A DNA stretch of 64,000 bases from an uncultured Desulfobulbaceae bacterium (GTDB taxonomy: Bacteria; Desulfobacterota; Desulfobulbia; Desulfobulbales; BM004), in contig CAMYKS010000002.1 of NCBI GenBank assembly GCA_947259115.1, positions 62,001 through 126,000 of the forward strand, given 5' to 3'. The position numbers and the translations under genes were made by a program. Below the pieces are notes generated by a model. The model was not told where the DNA came from. It made no database searches and saw nothing but the letters and a program-made list of their open reading frames with translations. This document shows positions 45,747-53,719 of this stretch, in pieces. Every line of letters begins with the position of its first letter. Within the stretch, counting starts at the first letter, position 1.

Positions 45747-47132
45747 ATGAATACCATTCTGGTAGTTGATGATGAACCTAATTATCTGATCGTGCTCTCC
45801 GAGCTTCTTAAAGAGGAGGGGTTTGAGGTTATGACCGCCCGGAGAGGGGAGGATGGATTGAAGATCGTAGAGGAAACCGATCTTGATCTTGTACTAACGG
45901 ATATGCGCATGCCGGGCATGGACGGTTTAGAGCTTTTGAAATCAGTTAAATCGTATAATAAAGACCTGCCTGTAATCATGATCACTGCCTTCGGTGAGGT
46001 GGAAAAAGCAGTCGTCGCCATGAGGGCAGGCGCCTATAACTATCTCGCCAAACCTTTCAGCAATGAAGAGTTGCTCTTGAATATCAGAAAGGCTATTGAC
46101 CACTATTCCCTCTTGTGTGAGAATCTGCGCCTGCGTGATGAGGCAAGGATCAGGTATGGATTTGCCAGTATCGTCGGAAAAAATGCCAGGATGCAGGAAA
46201 TATATCAGCTTATAGAAAAAGTTGCGCCCACCTCTGCTTCAGTCCTTATAACAGGGGAAAGCGGTACGGGTAAAGAACTGGTTGCCCGGGCAATTCATAT
46301 CAACAGCCCCAGGGAGAAGTCTCCGTTTATTTCCGTCAACTGCGCCGCTCTGCCTGAAACCCTGCTTGAAAGTGAACTGTTCGGACATGAAAGAGGAGCC
46401 TTTACCGGAGCCACTGCCATGCGTAAAGGCAGGTTTGAACTTGCTGATTCCGGCACCCTGTTTCTTGATGAAATTGGTGATATTCCCCTTCCTCTGCAGG
46501 CAAAACTACTGCGGGTTCTGCAGGAGCGGAGCTTTGAGAGGGTGGGGGGCATACAGCCGATCAATGTCGATGTCCGCATCATTACCGCCACAAACAGGGA
46601 ATTGAAAGGTGAGGTGGATGAAGGGCGATTCCGCGAAGATCTTTATTACCGCTTGAATGTTCTGCATATTCACCTGCCGCCTTTGCGTGAAAGAGCAGAC
46701 GACATTCCCATGCTTACGGAACATTTTATCAGTAAGTTTGCCAAGATGCTGAATAAGCCGAACCTGAGAATCTCCGGTGGAGCCTTGCGTTACCTAGTGG
46801 GTCTCCCATGGGAAGGAAATGTACGCGAGCTTGAGAACACTATCGAACGGGCCGCTATTCTCTGCAGCGGGGATATCATCGAGGCAGAAGATGTACACCC
46901 CGATGTAACCGGCAGTAATAAGGAAGTGAACTGGTCACCGGATGTTGATTTTGAAAAATTTATACCTTCAAACCTCCCCCTGCCTGAAGTGTTGAGCGGT
47001 GTGGAGGAGCGCATGCTAAAACGTGCCCTGAAGGATGCGAATTTTATCCAGGCACGGGCAGCTGAAAGCCTTGGGATTACCAAGAGCCTGTTGCAGTACA
47101 AGATGAAGAAGTTTAATTTGCAGAAGAAGTAA
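45747..47132 (+). CDS. Sigma-54-dependent response regulator (NtrC/AtoC type)
   Basis: 461 residues, three domains. Receiver (about 1-120) with DD at 8-9 and phospho-acceptor Asp52 in LVLTDMRMPG; AAA+ domain (about 140-370) with Walker A GESGTGKE at 170-177, the sigma-54 contact loop GAFTGA at 217-222, and Walker B LFLDEIGD; Fis-type HTH at the end (QARAAESLGITKSLLQYKMKK). It activates RNA polymerase-sigma54 promoters when phosphorylated. No cognate kinase is adjacent. A sigma-54 site exists in this window before the PEP-CTERM-like gene (60.7 kb), but nothing shows that this regulator acts there. Confidence 0.94.
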   Translation: MNTILVVDDEPNYLIVLSELLKEEGFEVMTARRGEDGLKIVEETDLDLVLTDMRMPGMDGLELLKSVKSYNKDLPVIMITAFGEVEKAVVAMRAGAYNYLAKPFSNEELLLNIRKAIDHYSLLCENLRLRDEARIRYGFASIVGKNARMQEIYQLIEKVAPTSASVLITGESGTGKELVARAIHINSPREKSPFISVNCAALPETLLESELFGHERGAFTGATAMRKGRFELADSGTLFLDEIGDIPLPLQAKLLRVLQERSFERVGGIQPINVDVRIITATNRELKGEVDEGRFREDLYYRLNVLHIHLPPLRERADDIPMLTEHFISKFAKMLNKPNLRISGGALRYLVGLPWEGNVRELENTIERAAILCSGDIIEAEDVHPDVTGSNKEVNWSPDVDFEKFIPSNLPLPEVLSGVEERMLKRALKDANFIQARAAESLGITKSLLQYKMKKFNLQKK

Positions 47133-47147
47133 GTTTTTTGGTAAAAA

Positions 47148-47341
47148 GGGTCCAAGGGTCCAAGGAATCAAGGTTTCAAGGGTAACTACATCAAAAGTAT
47201 TGCCTTGCGTCTCAACCTCTGCTTTTGTTCTTTGGTCCTGTACGTTTGACCTGTAAACATTTTGTCTTCAGTCCCCATCCTCAGTTCACCAGTTTTTAAT
47301 GTTTTCTTTTAACCCCCTCGACCCCTTGAAACCTTGGACCC
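47148..47341. repeat. Composite inverted octamer element, copy D
   Basis: Left arm 47148-47179: GGGTCCAA, GGGTCCAA, GGAATCAA, GGTTTCAA. Right arm 47318-47341: TCGACCCC, TTGAAACC, TTGGACCC. The spacer of about 138 bases again reads in 7-base steps (TTGCCTT, GCGTCTC, AACCTCT and on), though loosely. It fills the space between the convergent ends of the sigma-54 regulator gene and nadK, as copy A does for pepA and yejF. Confidence 0.8.
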
Positions 47342-47348
47342 TAGGTTT

Positions 47349-48200
47349 TTAAAGCGGCAACTCCGGTATCTTATTCCCTGAACCGCCCCAGTTGAGCTTG
47401 TTGCGCAGGATCTCAAAATAGCCTTTCTGCGGCATACTGATGAGATGCAATGGTTTACTGGCCGTTTTTACTTCAAGTTGGGAATTTTCTTCCATTTTCC
47501 AGGTAAATCGTCCATCCACAATAACCTTTACATTGTCTGCCTTGCCCCCAAGTTGCGAGACTAGGGTTACATCAGGCGGCAGCAGTACAGGTCTGCTTTC
47601 AAGCATGAAGGGGCATATAGGGGTAACAAGGATACAGGGAAGACCGGGCTGGACAATGGGGCCGCCGGAAGACAGGTTGTATGCAGTTGAACCTGTCGGT
47701 GTTGAAAATATAAGACCATCGGCTCTGTAGGTCGTAATAAATTCCTGATCGGACCAGGTTCTCAGTCTTATTATCTGATCGACGTCCCCCTTGCTTATAA
47801 CCACGTCATTGAGGGCGTAGAGATAGGAACCTGGCGAGGAGTCAGTGCCGGGCCCTCCAAGAAGTCTGGTTTTAAGAAGCATTCTTTCTTCCACCGTCAT
47901 TTTCCCCTGGAGGAGCAGTTCCAATGCTTCAAAGCGTTCCTTTGCAGATACTGCTGTGAGAAAGCCCAAGCCGCCAAGGTTAATGCCCATGACAGGGATT
48001 TCATACTTGCTGGCCTTGTCAGCTATATGCAGCAGAGTGCCGTCACCACCAAGTATAATGAGGATATCAAGATCTTTTGTAACTTGGTCAACTACAGTTT
48101 TAACACCTCTGTCAGCGAACCAGTGGATGATTTCCTCGCCTATCCTGCGAGGTTTTTTAAAATCTTTTTTTAAGATGATGCCAGCTTTTCTTATTTTCAT
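47349..48200 (-). CDS. nadK: NAD kinase
   Basis: 283 residues. Catalytic motif GGDGTLLH at about residues 52-59, NLGGLGFLT, and the NAD-binding TPTGSTAYNLSSGGPIV. It makes NADP from NAD and ATP (or polyphosphate) in the cytoplasm. Starts with MKIRKAGIILKKDFK, no extension. The start overlaps proC by 4 bases, so the two are co-translated; NADPH supply and the NADPH-using ProC form a sensible pair. Confidence 0.94.
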   Translation of the reverse strand: MKIRKAGIILKKDFKKPRRIGEEIIHWFADRGVKTVVDQVTKDLDILIILGGDGTLLHIADKASKYEIPVMGINLGGLGFLTAVSAKERFEALELLLQGKMTVEERMLLKTRLLGGPGTDSSPGSYLYALNDVVISKGDVDQIIRLRTWSDQEFITTYRADGLIFSTPTGSTAYNLSSGGPIVQPGLPCILVTPICPFMLESRPVLLPPDVTLVSQLGGKADNVKVIVDGRFTWKMEENSQLEVKTASKPLHLISMPQKGYFEILRNKLNWGGSGNKIPELPL

Positions 48201-49018
48201 TTTCCAAGCTCTTTGGATCTTTCTGTTGCCGCTTCAACCGCATCCATGATTATACCGTTGAAACCGGCGGCTTCAAGTTCGTGCAATCCTGCAATAGTAG
48301 TGCCTCCGGGAGAGGTCACCATTGCACGCAGTTGAGCCGGATGTTCTTTGCTGCTCATGGCGAGCTTGACCGAACCCAGAATAGTCTGCGTTACAAGAAG
48401 TTCCGCATCGGTTCTGTTTAATCCGACCTTCAAACCGGCATCGATCAGAGCTTCTATAAAGGTGAAAACATAGGCCGGCCCGCTGCCGCTCAAACCAGTG
48501 ACAGCATCAAAATACTTTTCGTCGAGAATGATGCTTTTACCGATGGAGTTGAAAATTACAACAGCGGTGTCCATATCTTCCTGGGTCGCCCTTGGGCCGG
48601 GGCTTAATGCTGATGCAGCCTCCAGGACAAAAGCCGGAGTGTTGGGCATGACCCGTATTATTCTGCAGTTACTGCCGGCGAGGTGTGCAGCGATAAAAGA
48701 GGACTGAATGCCTGCTGCAATGGATATGAGCAGGTGCGAGTCGTTGATCCTGTCTTTAGCTTCAAGGAGCACATCCTTCATTATCTGCGGCTTGACCGCC
48801 AGGATCACGGTAGTGCAACCAGACCAAATATGTTCACTTTCACTGCTGTCATAGGTGTTGACTCCGTATGTCTCATCTAGATAAACTCTTCTTTCGGCAT
48901 CTGGATCGGTTACCAGTATGTCTGCAGCAGCCATGATGCCTGATTTGAGAATTCCCTGGATCAGGGCCTCCCCCATTCTGCCACCCCCTAAAAAGCCCAA
49001 CTTATCAAGCAACGCCAT
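48197..49018 (-). CDS. proC: Pyrroline-5-carboxylate reductase
   Basis: 273 residues. N-terminal Rossmann fold with the nucleotide loop GFLGGGRMGEALIQG, then ILAVKPQIM and RVMPNTPAFV; C-terminal helical dimer domain with GLSGSGPAYVFTFIEALIDAG and SPGGTTIAGLHELEAAGFNG, the classic ProC signature. Last step of proline synthesis. Its 3' end overlaps nadK. A gap of about 290 bp with the lpxC terminator separates it from lpxC. Confidence 0.95.
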   Translation of the reverse strand: MALLDKLGFLGGGRMGEALIQGILKSGIMAAADILVTDPDAERRVYLDETYGVNTYDSSESEHIWSGCTTVILAVKPQIMKDVLLEAKDRINDSHLLISIAAGIQSSFIAAHLAGSNCRIIRVMPNTPAFVLEAASALSPGPRATQEDMDTAVVIFNSIGKSIILDEKYFDAVTGLSGSGPAYVFTFIEALIDAGLKVGLNRTDAELLVTQTILGSVKLAMSSKEHPAQLRAMVTSPGGTTIAGLHELEAAGFNGIIMDAVEAATERSKELGK

Positions 49019-49220
49019 AGTAATTCTCCAATATTAAAACGAATAAAATGAATACAAAGACAGATAACAGTTATTTTTTCTTATTGCTGCATTTTTTACA
49101 ACAGGATTGTCAGTTGCGGGAAAAAACCCCAACTGCAGGCAGTATAACAAAAAAATGCTCATATTTCGGGTCCGGATAAGAACAGTGAGTTTCTTTACGA
49201 TTGTGTCATTTTTGCACGGA

Positions 49221-49257
49221 AAAAGCCTGTTGTACGCTGATGCGCCAACAGGCTTTT
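49221..49257 (-). terminator. lpxC terminator
   Basis: Perfect 12-bp stem (AAAAGCCTGTTG at 49221-49232, CAACAGGCTTTT at 49246-49257) with a 13-base loop. On the minus strand the stem runs into TTTTT then CC, 48 bases after the lpxC stop. It can also be read on the plus strand, with four T's. Confidence 0.75.
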
Positions 49258-49304
49258 GAAAGCATAAGACTTTAAGTGAAAGCTTTGTTCAGCGGTTTTA
49301 AGAA

Positions 49305-50297
49305 CTATTGAATTGAAAGCGGCCTTTTGGATGCAACAGGGGACAGGATTGGGAGGAAGCGGTTACCTGCCGCTCTTGTCCTGGAGACGAATTTATTCAA
49401 TACTGAAAGCTGGCCGTCCTTTTTCAATTCAACGAACTCCCAGGCATCAGGTGTGGCAGCAATAGTCTCCATGAGTTTGAGGTGCTGGCTGTGTCCTGAC
49501 TTGTATGCCACGATATGGCCAAGCACCGGACAGCCAAGCAGTGTCATGTCACCGATAATGTCAACTATTTTATGCCTGACGAATTCGTTATCGTAGCGTA
49601 ATCCTTCCTTGTTCAAAACACCGTTTTCGTCCATGCCTACCGCATTCTCCAGAGAGGCACCGAGGGCCAAGCCGTTTTTCTGTAATTTCTCTACATCTTC
49701 AAGAAAACCGAAGGTTCTTGCCTTGGAAATTTCTGCCACAAACTTCTGGGGGGAAAGAGCTACAGAATATACCTGACGTTTGATGGTTTCATGCTTGAAA
49801 TTTATCTCTGCAGTAACCTTGAACCCGTCATAGGGGTAGATGCTGATATGTCTGTCGCCGTCACGGAAAGAGATTTCCCGCGTGATCTTTACAAGCCTTC
49901 GGTAACTTTTCTGCTGCCGTATGCCGGCTTGGAGAAGCAGCCCGACAAATGGAGCAGAGCTGCCGTCCAGGATGGGCACTTCCGGGCCATCCACTTCAAT
50001 GATGATATTATCTATGGAAAGACCGTTGATAGCAGCAAGAAGATGCTCTGTAGTCGCCACGGAAGCATTGCCTTCAGATATTGTCGTCGCCATTGTAGTG
50101 TCAATCACCCGGTTCATGAAGGCAGGCACGGGGCTGCTGTAGCCAAGGTCGTTACGCACAAAGCGGATGCCGGAATTTGCACTTGCTGGTCTTAATGTCA
50201 TGTTTATCCGGTTGCCTGAGTGCAGGCCGATGCCGCTGCAGTATACCGTTTTTCTGATGGTACTCTGGTAAGGATTTATTTGTGATAAAGTTTTCAT
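49305..50297 (-). CDS. lpxC: UDP-3-O-acyl-GlcNAc deacetylase
   Basis: 330 residues, against about 305 in E. coli. Zinc ligands are in VATTEHLLAAINGL (His) and FVRHKIVDIIGD (His and Asp); substrate-handling VYCSGIGLHSG near the start and GHSQHLKL near the end. First committed step of lipid A synthesis. The C-terminus is extended by about 20 residues (NRFLPILSPVASKRPLSIQ), which in E. coli is a site for FtsH-dependent turnover but here is longer and different. Stands alone with its own promoter and terminator. Confidence 0.95.
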   Translation of the reverse strand: MKTLSQINPYQSTIRKTVYCSGIGLHSGNRINMTLRPASANSGIRFVRNDLGYSSPVPAFMNRVIDTTMATTISEGNASVATTEHLLAAINGLSIDNIIIEVDGPEVPILDGSSAPFVGLLLQAGIRQQKSYRRLVKITREISFRDGDRHISIYPYDGFKVTAEINFKHETIKRQVYSVALSPQKFVAEISKARTFGFLEDVEKLQKNGLALGASLENAVGMDENGVLNKEGLRYDNEFVRHKIVDIIGDMTLLGCPVLGHIVAYKSGHSQHLKLMETIAATPDAWEFVELKKDGQLSVLNKFVSRTRAAGNRFLPILSPVASKRPLSIQ

Positions 50298-50332
50298 TAT
50301 TCTATTTTCTAGACAGTAATATGCCCTTTTTA

Positions 50333-50360
50333 TTTATATTTTTACAATATTAGAATGCAA
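50333..50360 (-). promoter_or_regulatory. Candidate lpxC promoter
   Basis: On the minus strand TTGCAT (plus 50355-50360) and TATAAA (plus 50333-50338) are 16 bases apart in AT-rich sequence, about 40-60 bases before the lpxC ATG. The fit is fair, and AT-richness raises the chance of coincidence. Confidence 0.35.
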
Positions 50361-50508
50361 TTAAATGTTTTACTGCAAAAAACATACCATTTGTTTTTAA
50401 TGCATTAATTAAAAGGGAATATGTTTTCAGAAGTGTAAATATTTCAGATTGTTGAGGGATGTGTTTTGCCACTGGGTGTGAGTGGAAAACGAATGTTCCA
50501 GTGTGTCA

Positions 50509-50543
50509 AATAAAACACAACCTGGGAGAAAGTGTGTTTTATT
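50509..50543 (-). terminator. lpxK terminator hairpin
   Basis: Perfect 11-bp inverted repeat AATAAAACACA (50509-50519) and TGTGTTTTATT (50533-50543), loop 13 bases. It lies about 65 bases beyond the lpxK stop on the minus strand, where it reads out into TTTTATTTGAC. GC content of the stem is low, so strength is uncertain. Confidence 0.5.
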
Positions 50544-50606
50544 AAGTGCTCACCATTATTATTTACATGCGCCTGGCGCCTGAACCCGTGAGTCTTTGTG
50601 AGTACC

Positions 50607-51680
50607 TTAATTCTTTAGGCTGCTTAGCAGAAACCGGTCAAATTCTTCACCAAGAATTAATTGGACCGGCTGCACCAGAAGAGGGAATTCCTGTGGAAAA
50701 ATGTGGCGTAATTTAACCAGGTCCTTTTCAGTGGTCACCAAACCATCGGCCCCTGAAATTTTAGCCTTATGAAGGAGATCCCTGATGTTTTCCGCTGAAT
50801 AGGCATGATGATCTTCATATGCTTTAAATCCAGTGAGGTTCAGTCCACTAGTTTCCAAAGTCGTTTTGAATGATTCAGGCCTGGCTATACCGCAGAAACC
50901 GAATAACCGCATGTTGCCTGCATCCGCCTGTGAGATGGCGTCATTTCTTCCATTATGCATTTTGAACAACATCTTTGCAGGCTGATAGGTTCCGTTGAAT
51001 ATAGGCTTTTCAGGGTATAGCTTCCCCAGGAGATCGATAAATTTTTTGACATTGGAGTCCTGGCCCATATTGATGCCGCTGATGATAAATGCAGAGGCCC
51101 GTTTGAGGGCGGAAAGAGGCTCCCGCAGTTCACCCCCTGGCAATACTCGGCCACTACCTAAGAGCTCCCGGGCGCTGAAAAGCACAAGGTCCAGGTCCCT
51201 TTTTAAGGCAATATGCTGAAAGCCGTCATCAAGAATGAGGGTATCTGCTCCGAAGGTATCTATGGCAAAGCGGCCTGTTGTAAAACGTTTTTTCCCGGTA
51301 ATTACAGGTATACCGGCTAATTTTTCTGCAAGAAGACGCGGTTCATCACCTGCTTCTGCTGCATCCAGCAAGATGTTCGTGATATTTGATACAACATTAA
51401 TGGTATTTGTGGCAGATCCTTTGTAACCGCGGCTCAGTATGGCGGGTTTTCTATTGTGTTTTTGGAGGAGCCTGGCAATGTAATATACCAGGGGGGTTTT
51501 GCCGGTTCCCCCCAAAACAAGGTTGCCAACGCTGATTATCGGGACTTCGAGCTTGTGCTGTCTGAAGAGTCCCTTGTCGTATAAATTGCTGCGCTGTGCC
51601 ATGAGAAAGCTATACAGGGGGGAAAATGGCCTGCCGAAAAAAAAGAGGTGTTCCAGTCGAGTATTAGCTTTTCCTGTCAT
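50607..51680 (-). CDS. lpxK: Tetraacyldisaccharide 4'-kinase
   Basis: 357 residues. P-loop GGTGKT at 57-62 within VGNLVLGGTGKTPLVYYIAR, then LSRGYKG, DTLILDDGFQHIALKRDLDLVLF (Walker B-like DDGFQH) and LVTTEKDLVKL. Adds the 4'-phosphate in lipid A synthesis at the inner membrane; an N-terminal hydrophobic patch (about 10-28) anchors it. The expected neighbour msbA is not present here; waaA is 2 kb away on the same strand. Confidence 0.94.
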   Translation of the reverse strand: MTGKANTRLEHLFFFGRPFSPLYSFLMAQRSNLYDKGLFRQHKLEVPIISVGNLVLGGTGKTPLVYYIARLLQKHNRKPAILSRGYKGSATNTINVVSNITNILLDAAEAGDEPRLLAEKLAGIPVITGKKRFTTGRFAIDTFGADTLILDDGFQHIALKRDLDLVLFSARELLGSGRVLPGGELREPLSALKRASAFIISGINMGQDSNVKKFIDLLGKLYPEKPIFNGTYQPAKMLFKMHNGRNDAISQADAGNMRLFGFCGIARPESFKTTLETSGLNLTGFKAYEDHHAYSAENIRDLLHKAKISGADGLVTTEKDLVKLRHIFPQEFPLLVQPVQLILGEEFDRFLLSSLKN

Positions 51681-52074
51681 AATATCAAATTATATTGGGA
51701 AGTATAAAGGTGCGAAGCAATTAGGCCTGACCACTTGTAAACTTTTTACTCCAATGACCCGTCTTATACTGCAAAAAGTCAAATTCGACAAACATGGAAT
51801 TATCGTAAAAAACGCAGTCATCAACGGGGCTTAGTACTATGAACGGGTTACGCACACAATACCGGTCAGAGAAAATCATCTACAAGACTGACTCAATAGT
51901 AATCCTGTACAATTGTCCGCTGGTTTGGTGCTAAAAGTGATGAAAGAGGACATGCCTGTACATTTACCGCAGAAAACATGATAACAGTAATTATTATAGA
52001 TTAAAGAGAAGGATAATAGAAGGTGTAGCATTAAGCTCCCGGGTCTCTAAACATGCGGTTGATGTTACAGCAGG
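51681..52074. other. Gene-free divergent region
   Basis: About 390 bp between lpxK (minus) and the ECF sigma gene (plus). It must hold both promoters. I see no extracytoplasmic-sigma consensus (GAAC..TC) with certainty; GATAACAGTAATTATTATAG around 51979 is AT-rich and suggestive only. No frame with a ribosome site is visible. Confidence 0.4.
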
Positions 52075-52677
52075 ATGAAAACTGAAAATAATAATAATAG
52101 AACATTGAAAGCTGCTGCGCTTGTCGAAAAGGCCAGAGGAGGGAACCGTACAAGCTTCCAGGGGTTAGTGAACATGTTTCAGGAAGACATCTATCGCCTG
52201 GCTTATTACAGGACTTTTTCACAGATGGACGCTGAAGACCTGACCCAGGAAGTTTTTGAGCAGGCATATAGAAAAATGAACACCCTGCAGGATCCCCAAC
52301 GGTTTAGCGCCTGGCTCTACAGTATAGCGGTTAACCGTTGTAATGATTTTCTCAGGAAGAGAAAATATTTGGCCCTGCTGCGGTTGCGCACTGCACAGGA
52401 ACCGGATTTCATGAATGCGGCCAAGGATATGGGTAACAGTCACTATGATAAGATCGAAAAAAAAAGATTCTGGAAACAGGTCAAATTAATGCTGCATAAG
52501 CTCTCGGCCATGGAGCGCCAGGTCTTTACTCTCCGCTTTATGGACCACCGTAATATCAATGAAATTGCCGACATTCTGGGCAAGAATGAGAGCACAATAA
52601 AAACATATCTTTACCGTGCATTGAACAAGGTCAGAAAACATTCCGAATTATTAAAGGACTACAGGGAGTCGGTATGA
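52075..52677 (+). CDS. ECF-type RNA polymerase sigma factor
   Basis: 200 residues. Region 2 (about 30-95) with MFQEDIYRLAYYRTFSQMDAEDLTQEVFEQAY, the core-binding and -10 reading part, and region 4 (about 135-190) with AMERQVFTLRFMDHRNINEIADILGKNESTIKTYLYRALNKVR (here given as NINEIADILGKNESTIK), the -35 reading HTH. Region 3 is absent, as in ECF factors. The following gene overlaps by 4 bases and has anti-sigma features; a Spy-like protein follows. So the operon is a likely envelope or metal stress switch. CAGCAGG precedes the ATG. Confidence 0.93.
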   Translation: MKTENNNNRTLKAAALVEKARGGNRTSFQGLVNMFQEDIYRLAYYRTFSQMDAEDLTQEVFEQAYRKMNTLQDPQRFSAWLYSIAVNRCNDFLRKRKYLALLRLRTAQEPDFMNAAKDMGNSHYDKIEKKRFWKQVKLMLHKLSAMERQVFTLRFMDHRNINEIADILGKNESTIKTYLYRALNKVRKHSELLKDYRESV

Positions 52678-53207
52678 TGAAATCAGAGAATCAATCTCAC
52701 CTGCAGGAAGAACAGATCCTCTGGGCGGTTATTGACGAAAAGGAAATTGCAGGAGATGAGCTGCTGCACCTTCATGCATGTCCGCTCTGCACTAAAAAGG
52801 TTGAGCAGATCAAGGACGGGTTGCAGGAACTTGGCCGCAAAGCCATGCTGGCGGCACCTCCAGTTTCGCGTACAGTTACACTGCCTGGTAAAAAGCCGAC
52901 TACAAACATTCATAATGCAGGATGGCTCCCTTTTTTCGGGGCCGCAGCCATGGCCAGCTTTGTTGTGTTTTTTTACATAATGGGCATGAAAACCTTACCG
53001 CCGGATAATTTATCACCACTGCAGGTCCAGGAAAGTTTGCTGGAAGATGAATCTTTAATGCGGGAAATCTCAGACATGGTGGACTATCCATTGTCTGAAG
53101 ACATGTATGAGATAACAGGGGACAACGGAATCGGCTTTGATGAAGATTTTTTACAGTTCATCGTGCCTGATATGGAGGATGATTTTCAATCTGAAATTAT
53201 TATTTAA
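52674..53207 (+). CDS. Anti-sigma factor with zinc-finger-like head and one TM helix
   Basis: 177 residues. An N-terminal His-x3-Cys-x2-Cys motif (HLHACPLC, about 33-40) matches the zinc-binding anti-sigma (ZAS) domain. One transmembrane helix follows (about 83-105, WLPFFGAAAMASFVVFFYIMG), then an acidic periplasmic tail (about 110-177). Holding the sigma factor at the membrane and releasing it on a signal is the expected role. The ATG overlaps the sigma stop (ATGA). Homology to a named subfamily is not clear; the call rests on motif, topology and position. Confidence 0.78.
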   Translation: MMKSENQSHLQEEQILWAVIDEKEIAGDELLHLHACPLCTKKVEQIKDGLQELGRKAMLAAPPVSRTVTLPGKKPTTNIHNAGWLPFFGAAAMASFVVFFYIMGMKTLPPDNLSPLQVQESLLEDESLMREISDMVDYPLSEDMYEITGDNGIGFDEDFLQFIVPDMEDDFQSEIII

Positions 53208-53220
53208 GGAGGAATAAACG

Positions 53221-53685
53221 ATGTTACGAAAAAATGTATGGATAGGATTATTATTTCTGGTTGTTTTCCTGCCGTCAACCCTTTTGGCCAAGGGGATGAT
53301 GATGCATGGCAAATGGTGGCATAATAAATCGATAATGACTGAGCTGGAACTGACTGATGCCGAGAAACAGGTCCTGGATGAAAAATACACCGAAAACCGC
53401 CGGAAAATGATCGAACTTAAAAGTGAAATTGAGAAGCACAGGTTTGAGTTGGAATTGCTTCTTGGGGCGCAGGATCTGGATAAGCAAATGATCATGGAGC
53501 GTTACGAGAGCCTTGAGCAGACCCGGACAAAACTGTCAAAGCAGCGTTTTGCAATGCTTCTGGAGGTAAGGGAAACCATCGGGGCGGAACGGTTTCAGGA
53601 ATTGAAAGTGATGCATCGTGACAGGGACAGAAAAGATGTAAAAAGGTTTCTGCGCCACAGGTCTTCATACAGGGATTGGGATTAA
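53221..53685 (+). CDS. Periplasmic Spy/CpxP-like protein (LTXXQ type)
   Basis: 154 residues, signal peptide about 1-23 (ending LLA). The mature part is all helix and highly charged, with LELTDAEKQVLDEKYTENRRKM resembling the LTxxQ-type repeats of CpxP, Spy and CnrX-like metal-resistance proteins. The N-terminal mature end is rich in Met, His and Trp (KGMMMHGKWWHNK), a possible metal-binding patch. AAGGAGGAA precedes the ATG by 6 bases, and the gene is 13 bases after the anti-sigma gene, so it is a third operon member: a chaperone or a sensor of the stress read by the sigma/anti-sigma pair. Confidence 0.8.
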   Translation: MLRKNVWIGLLFLVVFLPSTLLAKGMMMHGKWWHNKSIMTELELTDAEKQVLDEKYTENRRKMIELKSEIEKHRFELELLLGAQDLDKQMIMERYESLEQTRTKLSKQRFAMLLEVRETIGAERFQELKVMHRDRDRKDVKRFLRHRSSYRDWD

Positions 53686-53719
53686 TGGACCGCCAACAGT
53701 TTCAGTGAAGTTACTGTTT

